A stretch of DNA of 64,000 bases from Falsiroseomonas bella (GCF_003173615.1 NZ_QGNA01000001.1:124001-188000); one strand, 5' to 3'; positions 51,186-60,844 are shown, numbered from the stretch's first letter. The notes: a model not told the origin generated them from the letters alone. Numbers and translations: made by a program.

Positions 51186-51404
51186 TCAGGCCTCCGGCGC
51201 CGCGTCGAACTCGCCCTGGAGCTCGGCAGTGCTGAGGATCAGCACCTTGCGGCCATCCAGGATCTGCGGCGCCTGCTCGCGCAGCGACGCCCAGCGCGCC
51301 TCCACCGCGTCCAGGGCGGCGTCGAGGTCATCGAAGCGCTCGAGTTCCGGCGCCGCCGTCCCGGCGGGGCGCCAACGCAGATAGAACGGCCCGGACTGGC
51401 TCAT
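51186..51404 (-). CDS. Small hypothetical protein
   Basis: The protein has 72 residues from ATG at 51404 (MSQSGPFYLRWRPAGTAAP). It is acidic, without membrane helix or Cys, and contains a probable helix (FDDLDAALDAVEARWASLRE). The frame is open further upstream, but the GC-rich extension looks non-coding. Function not recognised. It is convergent with the DUF3467 gene. Confidence 0.55.
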   Translation of the reverse strand: MSQSGPFYLRWRPAGTAAPELERFDDLDAALDAVEARWASLREQAPQILDGRKVLILSTAELQGEFDAAPEA

Positions 51405-51500
51405 GCGCGGTGCGTCTCCTGATGGCTGCCGCGCCCGGCCGGCGCGACGGGGCGGGAACATCCCGGTCCTGCCGCGCCGGATCAAGAGGGGTGGGCGCGC

Positions 51501-52295
51501 TCAGTCCGGCCGGCCGCCGCCACCGCCCTTGAAGGCGCGGGCTTCGTAGCGCGCGCCCCAGCCTTCGCCGCGGACCCAGGCGAGCAGGTTCTCCCGCTGA
51601 GGTGGCGCGCGATCCAGCGCGCATTGGCTGCGCCAGGCCAGCGCCAGCATGCAGGACAGCACCGGCACGCCGCCATGGAAGGGCGTGCGGCGGATCGGCA
51701 GCATCGTCGGCATCCCCGTGCCGAGCATCGCGATCGCATCCAGCCCCGTGGGATCGAGCGCCAGCAGCGCCTGGTGCGCGCCCTCCCCGCTCATCGCGTA
51801 GATCGGGTGGAACACGCCGTCCTGCAGCACGGAGCCTGAGACGCGCACCACCTCGAAGCCGAGCGCGGTGAAGTAGGCGATGCCCGCATCCGTCAGGTCC
51901 TGCGGATAGGGGCTGACCAGGCCGATGCGCTTCGCACCCAAGGCGCGGAAGGCGTCGCGCACCGCATGTCCCGCCGTGACGAAGGGCACGCCGCGCGCCG
52001 CGGTGATGCGCGCGACCGCCGCCTCCTCCTCCGCCACGCCGGCGAAGTAGGAGGCCCCGGTGCAGGCGAAGGCGATGGCGCCGATGGGGGCGTTGGCGAA
52101 CTGGTCCGACCAGGCCTCGAGCGAGGCGAGATAGTCCAGCAGCCGCGCGATGATGGTCGGCTTCGTGCTGGTCATGCGCGCGTTCAGCATCGCCGTGCCG
52201 GGCGGCAGCAGCGCCGCGAATTCCGGCTCCACCGTGGTGTTCGCCTGCGGCGTCAGCACGCCGAGCAGGCCGCGCGGAGCGTATTCCACCGCCAT
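51501..52295 (-). CDS. Asp/Glu racemase superfamily protein, maleate isomerase/arylmalonate decarboxylase-like
   Basis: The protein has 264 residues. LLGVLTPQANTTVEPEFAALLP matches the start of maleate cis-trans isomerases, and the catalytic cysteine pair is visible: AFACTGASYFAG near residue 77 and GVPVLSCMLALAW near residue 225. Family members isomerise maleate or decarboxylate malonates. It lies 3 bases after the FAD monooxygenase gene and shares its transcript, so it likely acts on a ring-cleavage or dicarboxylate product. Confidence 0.83.
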   Translation of the reverse strand: MAVEYAPRGLLGVLTPQANTTVEPEFAALLPPGTAMLNARMTSTKPTIIARLLDYLASLEAWSDQFANAPIGAIAFACTGASYFAGVAEEEAAVARITAARGVPFVTAGHAVRDAFRALGAKRIGLVSPYPQDLTDAGIAYFTALGFEVVRVSGSVLQDGVFHPIYAMSGEGAHQALLALDPTGLDAIAMLGTGMPTMLPIRRTPFHGGVPVLSCMLALAWRSQCALDRAPPQRENLLAWVRGEGWGARYEARAFKGGGGGRPD

Positions 52296-52298
52296 GGT

Positions 52299-53924
52299 TC
52301 AATCCCTTCCCGTCAGCCGTGCGACGATTGGCCCCGGCTCCGCCGGATCGGCCGCGCCGCGCCATCCCACATGCCCGTCGGGCCGCACCAGAATGAGGCG
52401 CGGGCCTTCCAGCACGGCGGCGTCGCAGCGTTGCGTGCGCACGGGCACGCCTGCGCCGCACAGCGCGGCCAGAAGCCGTGGCGCCTCGGCGTCCATGCCG
52501 GCGCCGATGAGCGAAAAGCCAGCGCCCAGCAGGTCCAGCGTGCTGCGCCCGTCCGGCAGCCAGGCATGCGGCAAGCGGCTGCCCGGCCAGGTGGAGGGCA
52601 CGACCTGGTTTGGATCGTCCGGCGGCTCGTATGTGCCATCCGGCACGACCGCCGGGCTGTCTGCGTAGCGGTAGCCGAGATGCACGCCCGCGCTGTTGAA
52701 CTGCCGCGACATCCAGGCGATGCGCTGCTTCAGCCGCACGCGGGCCGCCGCGCCGCGCGCACTGTCCTCGCCGATGAAAGCGGGCGTTTCCGCCATCACC
52801 ATGTCGATGCGGTCGGAGTTGGTCGCGGAGATGATGGAGTTGCGGATCGCCACCGGCTTGCGCTCGGCCTCGTAGCTGTCGAGCAGTTTCTCACCCGCCC
52901 AGCCTTCGCGAATGGCCCAAAGCTTCCAGGCGAGGTCGCAGGCGTCGCCGATGCCGGTGTTCATGCCGACGCCGCCGGTCGGCACGAAGAGATGCGCGGC
53001 ATCGCCGGCGAGGAAGACACGGCCGCGCCGCCATTCCGCCGCAACGGATTGGTGATGATGCCAATGCGTGGTGCCGACCAGCTCGAAATCGAAGGGTGCG
53101 CCCATCGCGGCGTGCAGGACGGCGGCGGGATCGTCGGCGCCCTCCCGCGCGGGATCGGCCCAGTAGAACTGGTAGTTCCAGAGCTCCCGCCCGTCGATCG
53201 CGGTGAAGACGCCGTAGCAGCCGGGCGTGAAGCAGAAATACAGGTTCGCCAGGCCCTTGCCGTGCGCCCGCAGGAAATCGGCGCTGCGGAACAGGAAGGA
53301 GAGGTTGCTGCGCATCCGTCCGCGGCCGACCATCGGGATGGCGAGCGTCTTGCGCACCAGGGACGCGCCGCCGTCGCAGCCCACAAGGTAATCCGCCTCC
53401 ACCTGCTCGCTCGCGCCGGCCTCGTCCTCCAGCGTCGCGAGCACATGGTCGCCGCGATCCTCGAAGGCAGTCAGGCGCCAGCCATGCCGCATCGTCAGCG
53501 GCGACAGAGCTGCCGCGTGCTTCAGCAGCACCGGCTCCAGCGCCTGCTGCCCGATCTGCGTCTTGCCATAGGGCGACCAGGCGAGTTCCCGCCAGCGCGC
53601 CGCCGCATCCGGATCGCGGGCGCGGATCGCCGCGACGGGCGGCGAGGCGAAGCGATGGATCTCGTGCCCCGCCAGACGGTCGCAGAAGACGATGTAGTAG
53701 GCGTCGTTCTGCGGCATGCAGGCTTCGTAGACCCGCTCGTCGAGCCCCCAGCGCCGGAACAACTCCATCGAGCGTGCGCCGAGCAGCGTCGCCTTCGGAT
53801 GCTGCGTCGGCCCGTGCCGCGGCTCCACCAGCAGGGCGGGCACGCCGCGATGCGCGAGGTCGATGCCGAGGGTCAGCCCCACCGGCCCGCCGCCGGCGAT
53901 CAGCACCGGCACGCGTTGCGGCAT
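52299..53924 (-). CDS. FAD-dependent aromatic-ring monooxygenase (PheA/TfdB/MhpA family)
   Basis: The protein has 541 residues from ATG at 53924 with a strong AAGGAGGTG site. FAD motifs: VLIAGGGPVGLTLGIDLAHRG (GxGxxG), the DG motif DYLVGCDGGASLVRKTLAI and the GD motif VFLAGDAAHLFVPTGGVGMNTGIGDA. A C-terminal thioredoxin-like part is suggested near residues 440-541. These enzymes hydroxylate aromatic rings with NAD(P)H and oxygen; the substrate cannot be told. It is divergent to the hydantoinase operon and cotranscribed with the maleate isomerase-like gene. Confidence 0.9.
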   Translation of the reverse strand: MPQRVPVLIAGGGPVGLTLGIDLAHRGVPALLVEPRHGPTQHPKATLLGARSMELFRRWGLDERVYEACMPQNDAYYIVFCDRLAGHEIHRFASPPVAAIRARDPDAAARWRELAWSPYGKTQIGQQALEPVLLKHAAALSPLTMRHGWRLTAFEDRGDHVLATLEDEAGASEQVEADYLVGCDGGASLVRKTLAIPMVGRGRMRSNLSFLFRSADFLRAHGKGLANLYFCFTPGCYGVFTAIDGRELWNYQFYWADPAREGADDPAAVLHAAMGAPFDFELVGTTHWHHHQSVAAEWRRGRVFLAGDAAHLFVPTGGVGMNTGIGDACDLAWKLWAIREGWAGEKLLDSYEAERKPVAIRNSIISATNSDRIDMVMAETPAFIGEDSARGAAARVRLKQRIAWMSRQFNSAGVHLGYRYADSPAVVPDGTYEPPDDPNQVVPSTWPGSRLPHAWLPDGRSTLDLLGAGFSLIGAGMDAEAPRLLAALCGAGVPVRTQRCDAAVLEGPRLILVRPDGHVGWRGAADPAEPGPIVARLTGRD

Positions 53925-54060
53925 CGGGCACCTCCTTGCTCGGGGCCACGGTAGCCAGCGTATCGCATGCCGACAATCGGCGGAGCGACGCATCTTCCGT
54001 CTCGACGCCCCCGCTCCGCAATGCAAGGCTCGCGCGCGGGACAGCGTGGGATGCGCGGAG

Positions 54061-56148
54061 ATGGCACGAAGGCTGCGGATCGGCCTCGATGTCGGCGGAA
54101 CCTTCACCGACCTTGCCCTGGTGGACGAAGCGACGGGCCGCATCACCTTCCACAAGGTGCCCTCGACGCCGCACGATCCGTCCGAGGCGATCGAGACCGG
54201 CATCATCGGCCTGCTTGCCCGCGCGCAGGGCGCGGCCGGCGAGGTGGTGTTCCTCGGGCATGGCACGACCGTCGCGACCAACATGGTGATCGAGCGCCGC
54301 GGCGCGCGCACCGGCCTGCTGACGACGAGGGGTTTTCGGGACGTGCTGGAGATCGGCCGGCAGACGCGGCCGCATCTCTACGACTACACGGTGAAGCGCC
54401 CGGAGCCGCTGGTGCCGCGCCGGCGCCGCATCGAGATCGCCGAGCGCCTGGCGGCCGAGGGTACGGTGCTGCAGGCGCTGGACGAGGCGGAGGTGGAACA
54501 GGCCGCGCGCGCGCTGCTGGCGCAGGGGGTGGAGGCCATCGCCGTCGGCTTCCTGCATGCCTGGCGCGATCCGCGCCACGAGGCGGCGGCGAAGCGTGTG
54601 CTGCAGCGCGTGGCGCCTGACGCCTATCTCTCGATCTCCGCCGAGGTGCTGCCGGAATTCCGCGAGTTCGACCGTTTCTCCACGACCTTGATGAACGCCT
54701 ATGTCGGCCCGCGCATGGCTCGCTACCTCGACAAGCTCCAGGCACGGCTGAGGGGCGCGGGCATCGCGCCCGGTCCCTACACCGTGCATTCCAATGGCGG
54801 GCTGATGTCGGTGGCGACGGCCGGCGCGGCGCCGGTGCGCACCTGCCTCTCCGGCCCGGCCGCGGGCGTGATCGGCGCAGCCGTCGTCGCGGGCGCGGCG
54901 GGCTTCCCGAATGTCGTCACCTTCGATGTCGGCGGCACTTCCACCGATGTCTCGGTGATCGCCGATGGCGCGCCGACCTCCACCTCCTCACGTGACGTCG
55001 CCGGGCATCCGGTGAAGGTGCCGGCGATCGGCATCGACGTGATCGGCGCCGGCGGCGGGTCCGTCGCCTTCATCGATGCCGGCGGCGCGCTGAAGGTCGG
55101 GCCGCGCAGCGTCGGCGCGCATCCCGGCCCGGTGGCTTACGGCAAGGGCGGCACGGAGCCGACGCTGACGGATGCGAACATCGTGCTCGGCCGGCTCGAT
55201 CCCGTCGCGCTGCTGCGCGGGGCGATGCCGGTGGATGCAGCGGCGGCGCGGCGTGCGGTGGAGGAGAAGATCGCGACTCCGCTGCGGCTTTCCGTGGAGG
55301 AAGCCGCGCTCGGCATCATCCGCGTCGCCGTCGCCAATATGGGCCGCGCGATCCGCGGCGTGACGACGGAGCGCGGCTATGCGCCGGAACGCTTCGCGCT
55401 CTTCGCCTATGGCGGCGCCGGTCCGCTGCACGCGACGGAAGTCGCCGCCGAATGCGGCATTCCAGTGGTGGTCGTGCCGCGCGAGCCCGGCACGATGTGC
55501 GCGCGCGGCATCCTGCTGGCCGACATCGCGCTGGATTTCGTCCGCACGGCCATCGCGCCGCTCGATGAAAGCAGCTGGAGCAACGCCGCCGCGCTCTTCG
55601 CCGAAATGGAGCGGGACGCGCAAGCCTGGCTGGAAGGCGAAGGCGTGCCGCCGGCGCAGCGCGACGCCGCCCGCGCCGTGGACCTTCGCTATGACGGCCA
55701 GAATTTCGAGGTGCGGGTCAAGCTGCCGGAAGGCGGCATGGACCTGCCCGCGCTGATGGACGCCTTCGCCATCGAGCATGAGCGCACCTATGGCTACGCC
55801 ATCCCCGGCCGCACCGTGGAGCTGGTGAATTGCCGCCTCACGGCGCTGGGACGCGTGCCGCGCGGCGCGCCGGAACCGCCGCCAAGTGAGGGCTCGCCGG
55901 AAGCCGCGCGCATCGGCGCGCGCCGCGTCTATTTCGACCGCGAGATCGGCTGGCGCGACACGCCGGTGTACGACCGCGACCGCCTGCCCGCCGGCGCGCG
56001 GCTGACCGGCCCGGCCGTGATCGAGGAGATGAGCGCCACCACCGTCGCCTTCCCGGGCCAGGTGGTCGAGCTCGATGCCGAGGGCAACATCGTGCTGCGC
56101 CAGACCACCCGCAGCGCCGCATCGCAGGAGGCGCTGGCCCATGCCTGA
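54061..56148 (+). CDS. Hydantoinase/oxoprolinase alpha subunit (HyuA family)
   Basis: The protein has 695 residues from ATG at 54061. The ATP-binding actin-like motif IGLDVGGTFTDLALVDE opens the protein, followed by HGTTVATNMVIERRGARTGLLTT, VTFDVGGTSTDVSVIADG, IDVIGAGGGSVAFID and FALFAYGGAGPLHATEVA. These are hallmarks of ATP-dependent HyuA/acetone carboxylase-type proteins. With HyuB it hydrolyses five-membered cyclic amides (hydantoins, 5-oxoproline, N-methylhydantoin). Its stop overlaps the HyuB start by 8 bases. Confidence 0.93.
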   Translation: MARRLRIGLDVGGTFTDLALVDEATGRITFHKVPSTPHDPSEAIETGIIGLLARAQGAAGEVVFLGHGTTVATNMVIERRGARTGLLTTRGFRDVLEIGRQTRPHLYDYTVKRPEPLVPRRRRIEIAERLAAEGTVLQALDEAEVEQAARALLAQGVEAIAVGFLHAWRDPRHEAAAKRVLQRVAPDAYLSISAEVLPEFREFDRFSTTLMNAYVGPRMARYLDKLQARLRGAGIAPGPYTVHSNGGLMSVATAGAAPVRTCLSGPAAGVIGAAVVAGAAGFPNVVTFDVGGTSTDVSVIADGAPTSTSSRDVAGHPVKVPAIGIDVIGAGGGSVAFIDAGGALKVGPRSVGAHPGPVAYGKGGTEPTLTDANIVLGRLDPVALLRGAMPVDAAAARRAVEEKIATPLRLSVEEAALGIIRVAVANMGRAIRGVTTERGYAPERFALFAYGGAGPLHATEVAAECGIPVVVVPREPGTMCARGILLADIALDFVRTAIAPLDESSWSNAAALFAEMERDAQAWLEGEGVPPAQRDAARAVDLRYDGQNFEVRVKLPEGGMDLPALMDAFAIEHERTYGYAIPGRTVELVNCRLTALGRVPRGAPEPPPSEGSPEAARIGARRVYFDREIGWRDTPVYDRDRLPAGARLTGPAVIEEMSATTVAFPGQVVELDAEGNIVLRQTTRSAASQEALAHA

Positions 56149-57871
56149 CACGAATCCGACCCCCGCCGCCGACCCGGTGGCGATGGAGGTCTTCGCCAAC
56201 CGCCTGCTCTCCATCACGGAGGAGATGGGCCACATCCTGATCCGCGCCTCCTTCTCCACCAACATCAAGGAACGCAAGGACTGTTCCGTCGGCATGTTCG
56301 ACGCGAAGGGCCGCTGCATCGCGCAGGCCGCGCATATGCCGCTGCACCTGGGATCGCTGCTCGGCGCCGTGCGCTCCGTGCTGGAGCACACGCCGGTGGA
56401 GGCGATGAAGGACGGCGACGCCTTCGTCTGCAACGACGTCTTCCTCGCGCGCGGTACGCACCAGCCGGACATCACCATCGTCACGCCGATTTTTTTCGAT
56501 CAACGGGTGGCGTTCTTCGCGGTGAACACGGGGCACCATTCGGATGTTGGCGGTCCCTATCCCGGCTCCATGTCGCAGACCGCGCGCAGCATCTTCGAGG
56601 AAGGGCTGCGCATTCCCGTGATGCGCATCGCGCGCGCCGGCGAGGTGGACGAGGATTTGCTGCGCATGATCGCGCATAACTCGCGCGAGCCGGTGGAGCG
56701 CACGCTGGATCTCCGCGCGCAGATCGCGGTGAACCGCCGCGGCGCCGACCTGATGCTGCGCCTCGTGGCGGCCGATGGCATCGCGGCCGTGGAGCGCGCG
56801 ATCGACGACCTCATCGCCTACACGGCGCGGCGCCTGCGCGCCCGCATCGCCGCCATGCCCGATGGCGAATGGCATGGCGAGCGCTGGATGGATTCCGATG
56901 GCGTGCCGGGCGGCGAGAAGATCCGGCTCGCGGTGCGCGTGGCCGTGAAGGGCAGCGACCTGCTGCTGGATTTCGCAGGCTCCGCCCCGCAGGCGCGCGG
57001 CGCGATGAATGTCGCAGGCGTCGCCCTGGAAGCGACCTGCTACTACGCCGTGAAGGCGCTGCTCGATCCCGACCTTCCCGCGAACAGCGGGTTGTTCGAC
57101 ACGGTGCGGCTTACGGCGCCGGAGGGCAGCATCCTCAACCCGCGCTTTCCCGCCGCCACAGCGGTGCGCGCCATCACCTGCAACCGCGCATCGGGCGCCA
57201 TCTTCGATGCGATGAACCGTGCGGTGCCGCCGGAACGGCGGATGGCGATGAGCCATGATTCCGTGCCGCTGCTGTTGGTGGCCGGCGAGCGCCGCAACGG
57301 CGGCCCCTATGTCTATCTGGAGACGCTCGCCGGCGGCATCGGCGCGACCTGCGGCGCTGACGGCGCGGATGCGGCGCAGGTGCACACGGTGAACTCGTCC
57401 AACCTGCCCGCCGAGGCGCTGGAGATCGAGTATCCGTTGCTGGTGGACGAATACGCGCTGGTCGCGGATTCCGGCGGTGCCGGTCGTTGGCGCGGCGGCC
57501 TTGGGCTCGCGCGCCAGATTTCTTCCCGCGTGGACGGCTCGCTGCTGACGGCGCGCGGCGAGGGCTACGTCACGGATGCGCCGGGCTGTGAAGGCGGGCT
57601 GCCCGGCGGCCTCGCGAAGCTGCGCCACCGGCCAGGCACGCCGCAGGAAGCGCCGCTGCCGACCGCCACCACCGCGATGCGCCTCACAGCCGGCGAGGCG
57701 GTGCGCATCCAGACGCCGGGCGGCGGCGGCTTCGGCGCGCCCTCGCAGCGCGATCCGCAGGCGTTGGCCGCGGACATCCATGACGGCAAGGTTTCCAGGG
57801 AGGCCGCCGAGCGCGACTACGGCACGGCCCATGTCCAACAGGCTCTTGCAGGATGGGAGGACAGGTCATGA
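56141..57871 (+). CDS. Hydantoinase/oxoprolinase beta subunit (HyuB family)
   Basis: The protein has 576 residues from ATG at 56141 with GCAGGAGG upstream. Family motifs are MEVFANRLLSITEEMGHILIRASFSTNIKERKDCSVGMFD, GDAFVCNDVFLARGTHQPDIT, NTGHHSDVGGPYPGS and the C-terminal PGGGGFGAPSQRDPQALAAD. It forms the second half of the ATP-dependent cyclic-amide hydrolase. It is coupled on both sides: 8-base overlap with hyuA and 4-base ATGA overlap with the receptor gene. Confidence 0.94.
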   Translation: MPDTNPTPAADPVAMEVFANRLLSITEEMGHILIRASFSTNIKERKDCSVGMFDAKGRCIAQAAHMPLHLGSLLGAVRSVLEHTPVEAMKDGDAFVCNDVFLARGTHQPDITIVTPIFFDQRVAFFAVNTGHHSDVGGPYPGSMSQTARSIFEEGLRIPVMRIARAGEVDEDLLRMIAHNSREPVERTLDLRAQIAVNRRGADLMLRLVAADGIAAVERAIDDLIAYTARRLRARIAAMPDGEWHGERWMDSDGVPGGEKIRLAVRVAVKGSDLLLDFAGSAPQARGAMNVAGVALEATCYYAVKALLDPDLPANSGLFDTVRLTAPEGSILNPRFPAATAVRAITCNRASGAIFDAMNRAVPPERRMAMSHDSVPLLLVAGERRNGGPYVYLETLAGGIGATCGADGADAAQVHTVNSSNLPAEALEIEYPLLVDEYALVADSGGAGRWRGGLGLARQISSRVDGSLLTARGEGYVTDAPGCEGGLPGGLAKLRHRPGTPQEAPLPTATTAMRLTAGEAVRIQTPGGGGFGAPSQRDPQALAADIHDGKVSREAAERDYGTAHVQQALAGWEDRS

Positions 57872-58833
57872 CGCTTCGTCTCTCGCGCCGCGCGCTGCTC
57901 GCCGCCGTCGCGTTGCCTGCGCCGGCGCTCGCACAGGGCGCCTATCCCACACGGCCGATCCGGCTCGTGGTGCCATTCGCCGCGGGCGGCGGCACGGACA
58001 TCGTCGCGCGCATCTACGCGCAGAAGATGACGGAGCTGCTCGGCCAGCCGATGGTGGTGGAGAACCGCGCCGGCGCGGGCGGCAATCTCGGCATCGAGAA
58101 CATCGTGCGATCCGCGCCGGACGGCTATTCGCTGGTGCTGTCCAGCAACGGCCCGGTCGCGGTGAATCGCCATCTGTTCCGGGACATGACCTTCGATCCC
58201 TCGAAGGATCTCGCGCCGGTCTCGCTGACCTTCCGCATCGAGCAGGCGCTGGTGGTGAATCCGTCACTCCCGGTGAACAACGTGCAGGAGTTCGTCGCGC
58301 TGGCGAAGCGGCGCGAGCTCACCTGGGGCTCAGGCGGCGCCGGCAGCTCGCTGCACCTGGCGGGCGAATTGTTCAATCTCCGGGCCGGCGTGAAGCTGAT
58401 CCATGTGCCCTATCGCGGCGGTGCGCCGGCGATGAATGATCTCGTCGCGGGCAACATCAACGCGATGTTCGACAGCCTGCCCTCGCTGGTGCCGCAGTTG
58501 CGGGGCGGGCGGATCAAGGGGCTGGCGATCTGTGCCGCGCAGCGTCATCCGCTGGTGCCGGAACTGCCGACGATGCAGGAGGCCGGTGTGGCGAACTACG
58601 TCGCCGGCACCTGGGGTGCGGTCTTCGCGCCCGCCGGCACGCCGGAGCCGATCATCGGGCGCCTCGCCGCCGCCACGAAGGAGGCGCTGACGCATGAGCC
58701 GACCAAGGCCGCGCTCGCCCGCGCCGGCGGCGACGCCCTGTATTCCACCCCCGCCGAGCTCGCCGACACCCTGCAACGCGAGATCGCGCTCTGGGGCCAG
58801 GTCGTCCGCGAAGCCAACATCACGGTAGGCTGA
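57868..58833 (+). CDS. Bug-type tripartite tricarboxylate transporter substrate-binding receptor
   Basis: The protein has 321 residues from ATG at 57868, with a GGGAGG site seven bases before it. The signal peptide is MTLRLSRRALLAAVALPAPALA, with an RR pair that could allow Tat export. The receptor signature follows: YPTRPIRLVVPFAAGGGTDIVARIYAQ and VVENRAGAGGNLGIENI, later VPYRGGAPAMNDLVAGNINAMFDSLPS. The overlap with hyuB suggests that it binds the hydantoinase substrate. No TctA or TctB membrane gene is close. A strong terminator follows. Confidence 0.93.
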   Translation: MTLRLSRRALLAAVALPAPALAQGAYPTRPIRLVVPFAAGGGTDIVARIYAQKMTELLGQPMVVENRAGAGGNLGIENIVRSAPDGYSLVLSSNGPVAVNRHLFRDMTFDPSKDLAPVSLTFRIEQALVVNPSLPVNNVQEFVALAKRRELTWGSGGAGSSLHLAGELFNLRAGVKLIHVPYRGGAPAMNDLVAGNINAMFDSLPSLVPQLRGGRIKGLAICAAQRHPLVPELPTMQEAGVANYVAGTWGAVFAPAGTPEPIIGRLAAATKEALTHEPTKAALARAGGDALYSTPAELADTLQREIALWGQVVREANITVG

Positions 58834-58847
58834 ACGAACGCAGGGGT

Positions 58848-58877
58848 CCGGGGACGATCATCGTCCCCGGTTTTTTT
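58848..58877 (+). terminator. Rho-independent terminator of the hydantoinase-receptor operon
   Basis: CCGGGGACGA (58848-58857), loop TCA, TCGTCCCCGG (58861-58870) is a perfect 10-bp stem followed directly by seven T (58871-58877). It is 14 bases after the receptor stop and oriented for the plus strand. It is the only textbook intrinsic terminator in the window. Confidence 0.93.
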
Positions 58878-58886
58878 GTTCGCTTT

Positions 58887-59876
58887 TCAGTAGCCCCGGT
58901 CGCGCTGGACCACCTGCTCAAGGGCGGCGTCGTCAAGGTAGCGCTGGATGTTCGCCGCGAAGGCCGCCATGCAGCGCGTGCCGTAGGCCGTGGGGTCGTA
59001 CACCCCGCAATGCGCCGTGATGATCAGGTTCGGCGTGTCCCAGAGCGGGCTGTCGGCGGGCAGCGGCTCCTGCGTCAGCGCATCCAGCACCGCACCGCTG
59101 AGGCTGCCTTCGTGCAGCTTCGCGGCGAGCGCGCCTTCGTCGAGCTGCTCGCCGCGGCCGATGTTCACCACGCCCGCGTGGCGAGGCAGCGCGTCCAGCT
59201 CCGCGCGTCCGACCAGGCCGTGCGTCTCGGGCGTCAGCGGCAGCGCGATGATGAGGAAGTCGGCCTCCGGGAGGTGCCGCCGGAAGTCGCCGCCCGCGGT
59301 CATAACGTCCACGTCTGGATGCGCGCGGCCGGAGCGGCTGTTGCCGATCACGCGCATGCCCTGCGCCTTCAACGCGCGCGCCGCCGCGCCGCCGAGCGCG
59401 CCCATGCCGAGGATCAGCACGGTCTTCCCGGCCACGGTGCCGCCGGCGCGCGGCGACCAGCGATGCGCGCGCTGCGCCGTGACCAGGTGCGGGATGGCGT
59501 TGTTCAGCATCAGCACCGCGGCCAGCGCGAATTCCGCCGCCTTCGGCGCATGCGTGCCGCTGGCATTGGTGATGGTGACGTGGGCGGGGATGTCGAGCTT
59601 CAGCAGCCCCTCCACGCCCGCGCTGGTGTAGCTGATCCAGCGCAGATGCGGCGCGCGTCGGGCAAGGTCGTGCAGCGGCGCGCTGCCGGTCAGGAACAGC
59701 ACCTCGGCGTCCGCCAGCGCGGCCTCCAGCGATTCCTGCGTGCCGCCATGGCTCAGCGCGAGGCGCTGCGCGAGCGGTGCCAACGCCGCGCGCAGCTTCG
59801 CCTCGGTGAACTGGTCGGCGAGGTTCGCCTTCGGGCTGACATGCGCGTGGACGCGCAGGACGCGATCGCGCGTCAT
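58887..59876 (-). CDS. D-isomer-specific 2-hydroxyacid dehydrogenase
   Basis: The protein has 329 residues. The NAD motif is VLILGMGALGGAAARALKAQGMRV; catalytic residues lie in VNIGRGEQLDEGAL (Arg), DALTQEPLPADSPLW (Glu) and LIITAHCGVYDP (His). The family interconverts 2-keto and D-2-hydroxy acids with NAD(P)H in the cytoplasm. Its start overlaps the stop of the upstream receptor gene as ATGA, so it likely acts on an acid brought in through that receptor. Confidence 0.93.
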   Translation of the reverse strand: MTRDRVLRVHAHVSPKANLADQFTEAKLRAALAPLAQRLALSHGGTQESLEAALADAEVLFLTGSAPLHDLARRAPHLRWISYTSAGVEGLLKLDIPAHVTITNASGTHAPKAAEFALAAVLMLNNAIPHLVTAQRAHRWSPRAGGTVAGKTVLILGMGALGGAAARALKAQGMRVIGNSRSGRAHPDVDVMTAGGDFRRHLPEADFLIIALPLTPETHGLVGRAELDALPRHAGVVNIGRGEQLDEGALAAKLHEGSLSGAVLDALTQEPLPADSPLWDTPNLIITAHCGVYDPTAYGTRCMAAFAANIQRYLDDAALEQVVQRDRGY

Positions 59877-60844
59877 TCGAGCCTGACGTTGTTGGTGCGA
59901 ATGATGCGGCCGTAGCTCTCCGTCTGTTCGCGCAGGCGGTTGCGGAAGGAGGCGGCGCCATCGGCCTGCACCTCGCCGCCGAGCTGGACGATGCGGGCCT
60001 TCACCGCCGGCTCGTTCAGCACGGCCGCGATCTCCTGCTCAAGCCGTGCGACCATGGCGGGCGGCGTCTGGCCCTGCACCAGGATGCCCTGCCAGGTGCC
60101 CGCGTCGGGCTCCGGCCAGCCGAGTTCGCGGAAGGTCGGCAGGTTCGGCAGGGTGTCGAAGCGGCGTGGGCCGGTCACCGCGATCCCGCGCATCTGGCCC
60201 TGCACGACATAGGGCATGGATTGCGTTGCCCCCGCCATCGTCAGGTTCGACTCGTTGGACACCAGAGCCGTCAAGGCGGGCGCGCCGCCGCGATAGGGCA
60301 CATGCTCCATCGCACCGCCCCAATGCGAGGCGAGCGAGAGCGCGACGAGGTGGGTCAGCGTGCCGGTGCCTGAATTCGCCGCGTTCAGCTTGCCGGGATT
60401 GGCCTTCACATAGGCAGCGAGCTCGGCCGCGTTCTGCACCGGCAACGCGTTGTTCACGGCCAGGATGTAGGGCGCGAAGACCACCATCTGCACCGGCGCC
60501 AGGTCCCGCTCCACGTCGAAGGGCAGGCGCGCAAAGAGGAACGGGTTGGTCGCGAGGACGGAGATGTCGAGCAGCACCATCGTGTGCCCGTCCGGCCGGC
60601 TCTTCGCCACCGCATCGGCGCCGATGTTGCCGCCGGCGCCCGGCCGATTCTCCACCACCACGTTCTGGCCGATGCGCGCCTGCAGCGAGGGCGCGATCAG
60701 CCGCGCCAGGATGTCGCTGGTGCCGCCCGGGCCGAAGGGCACGATGATTCGCACCGTCTGGCTGAAGGCCTGGGCGCGCAGCGCGGGGGCGTGCAGCAGC
60801 ATCGGCGCGCCCGCGGCGGCGAGCAGGAGCTTGCGGCGTTGCAT
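59873..60844 (-). CDS. Bug-type tripartite tricarboxylate transporter substrate-binding receptor
   Basis: The protein has 323 residues. The signal peptide is MQRRKLLLAAAGAPMLLHAPALRAQ, followed by VRIIVPFGPGGTSDILARLIA, VVENRPGAGGNIGADAVAKS and EHVPYRGGAPALTALVSNESN. It is less basic in the RR region than typical Tat signals but starts with QRRKLLL. It is paired with the 2-hydroxyacid dehydrogenase by ATGA overlap. It is clearly different from the other two receptors in the window, so it is not a recent copy. Confidence 0.93.
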   Translation of the reverse strand: MQRRKLLLAAAGAPMLLHAPALRAQAFSQTVRIIVPFGPGGTSDILARLIAPSLQARIGQNVVVENRPGAGGNIGADAVAKSRPDGHTMVLLDISVLATNPFLFARLPFDVERDLAPVQMVVFAPYILAVNNALPVQNAAELAAYVKANPGKLNAANSGTGTLTHLVALSLASHWGGAMEHVPYRGGAPALTALVSNESNLTMAGATQSMPYVVQGQMRGIAVTGPRRFDTLPNLPTFRELGWPEPDAGTWQGILVQGQTPPAMVARLEQEIAAVLNEPAVKARIVQLGGEVQADGAASFRNRLREQTESYGRIIRTNNVRLE

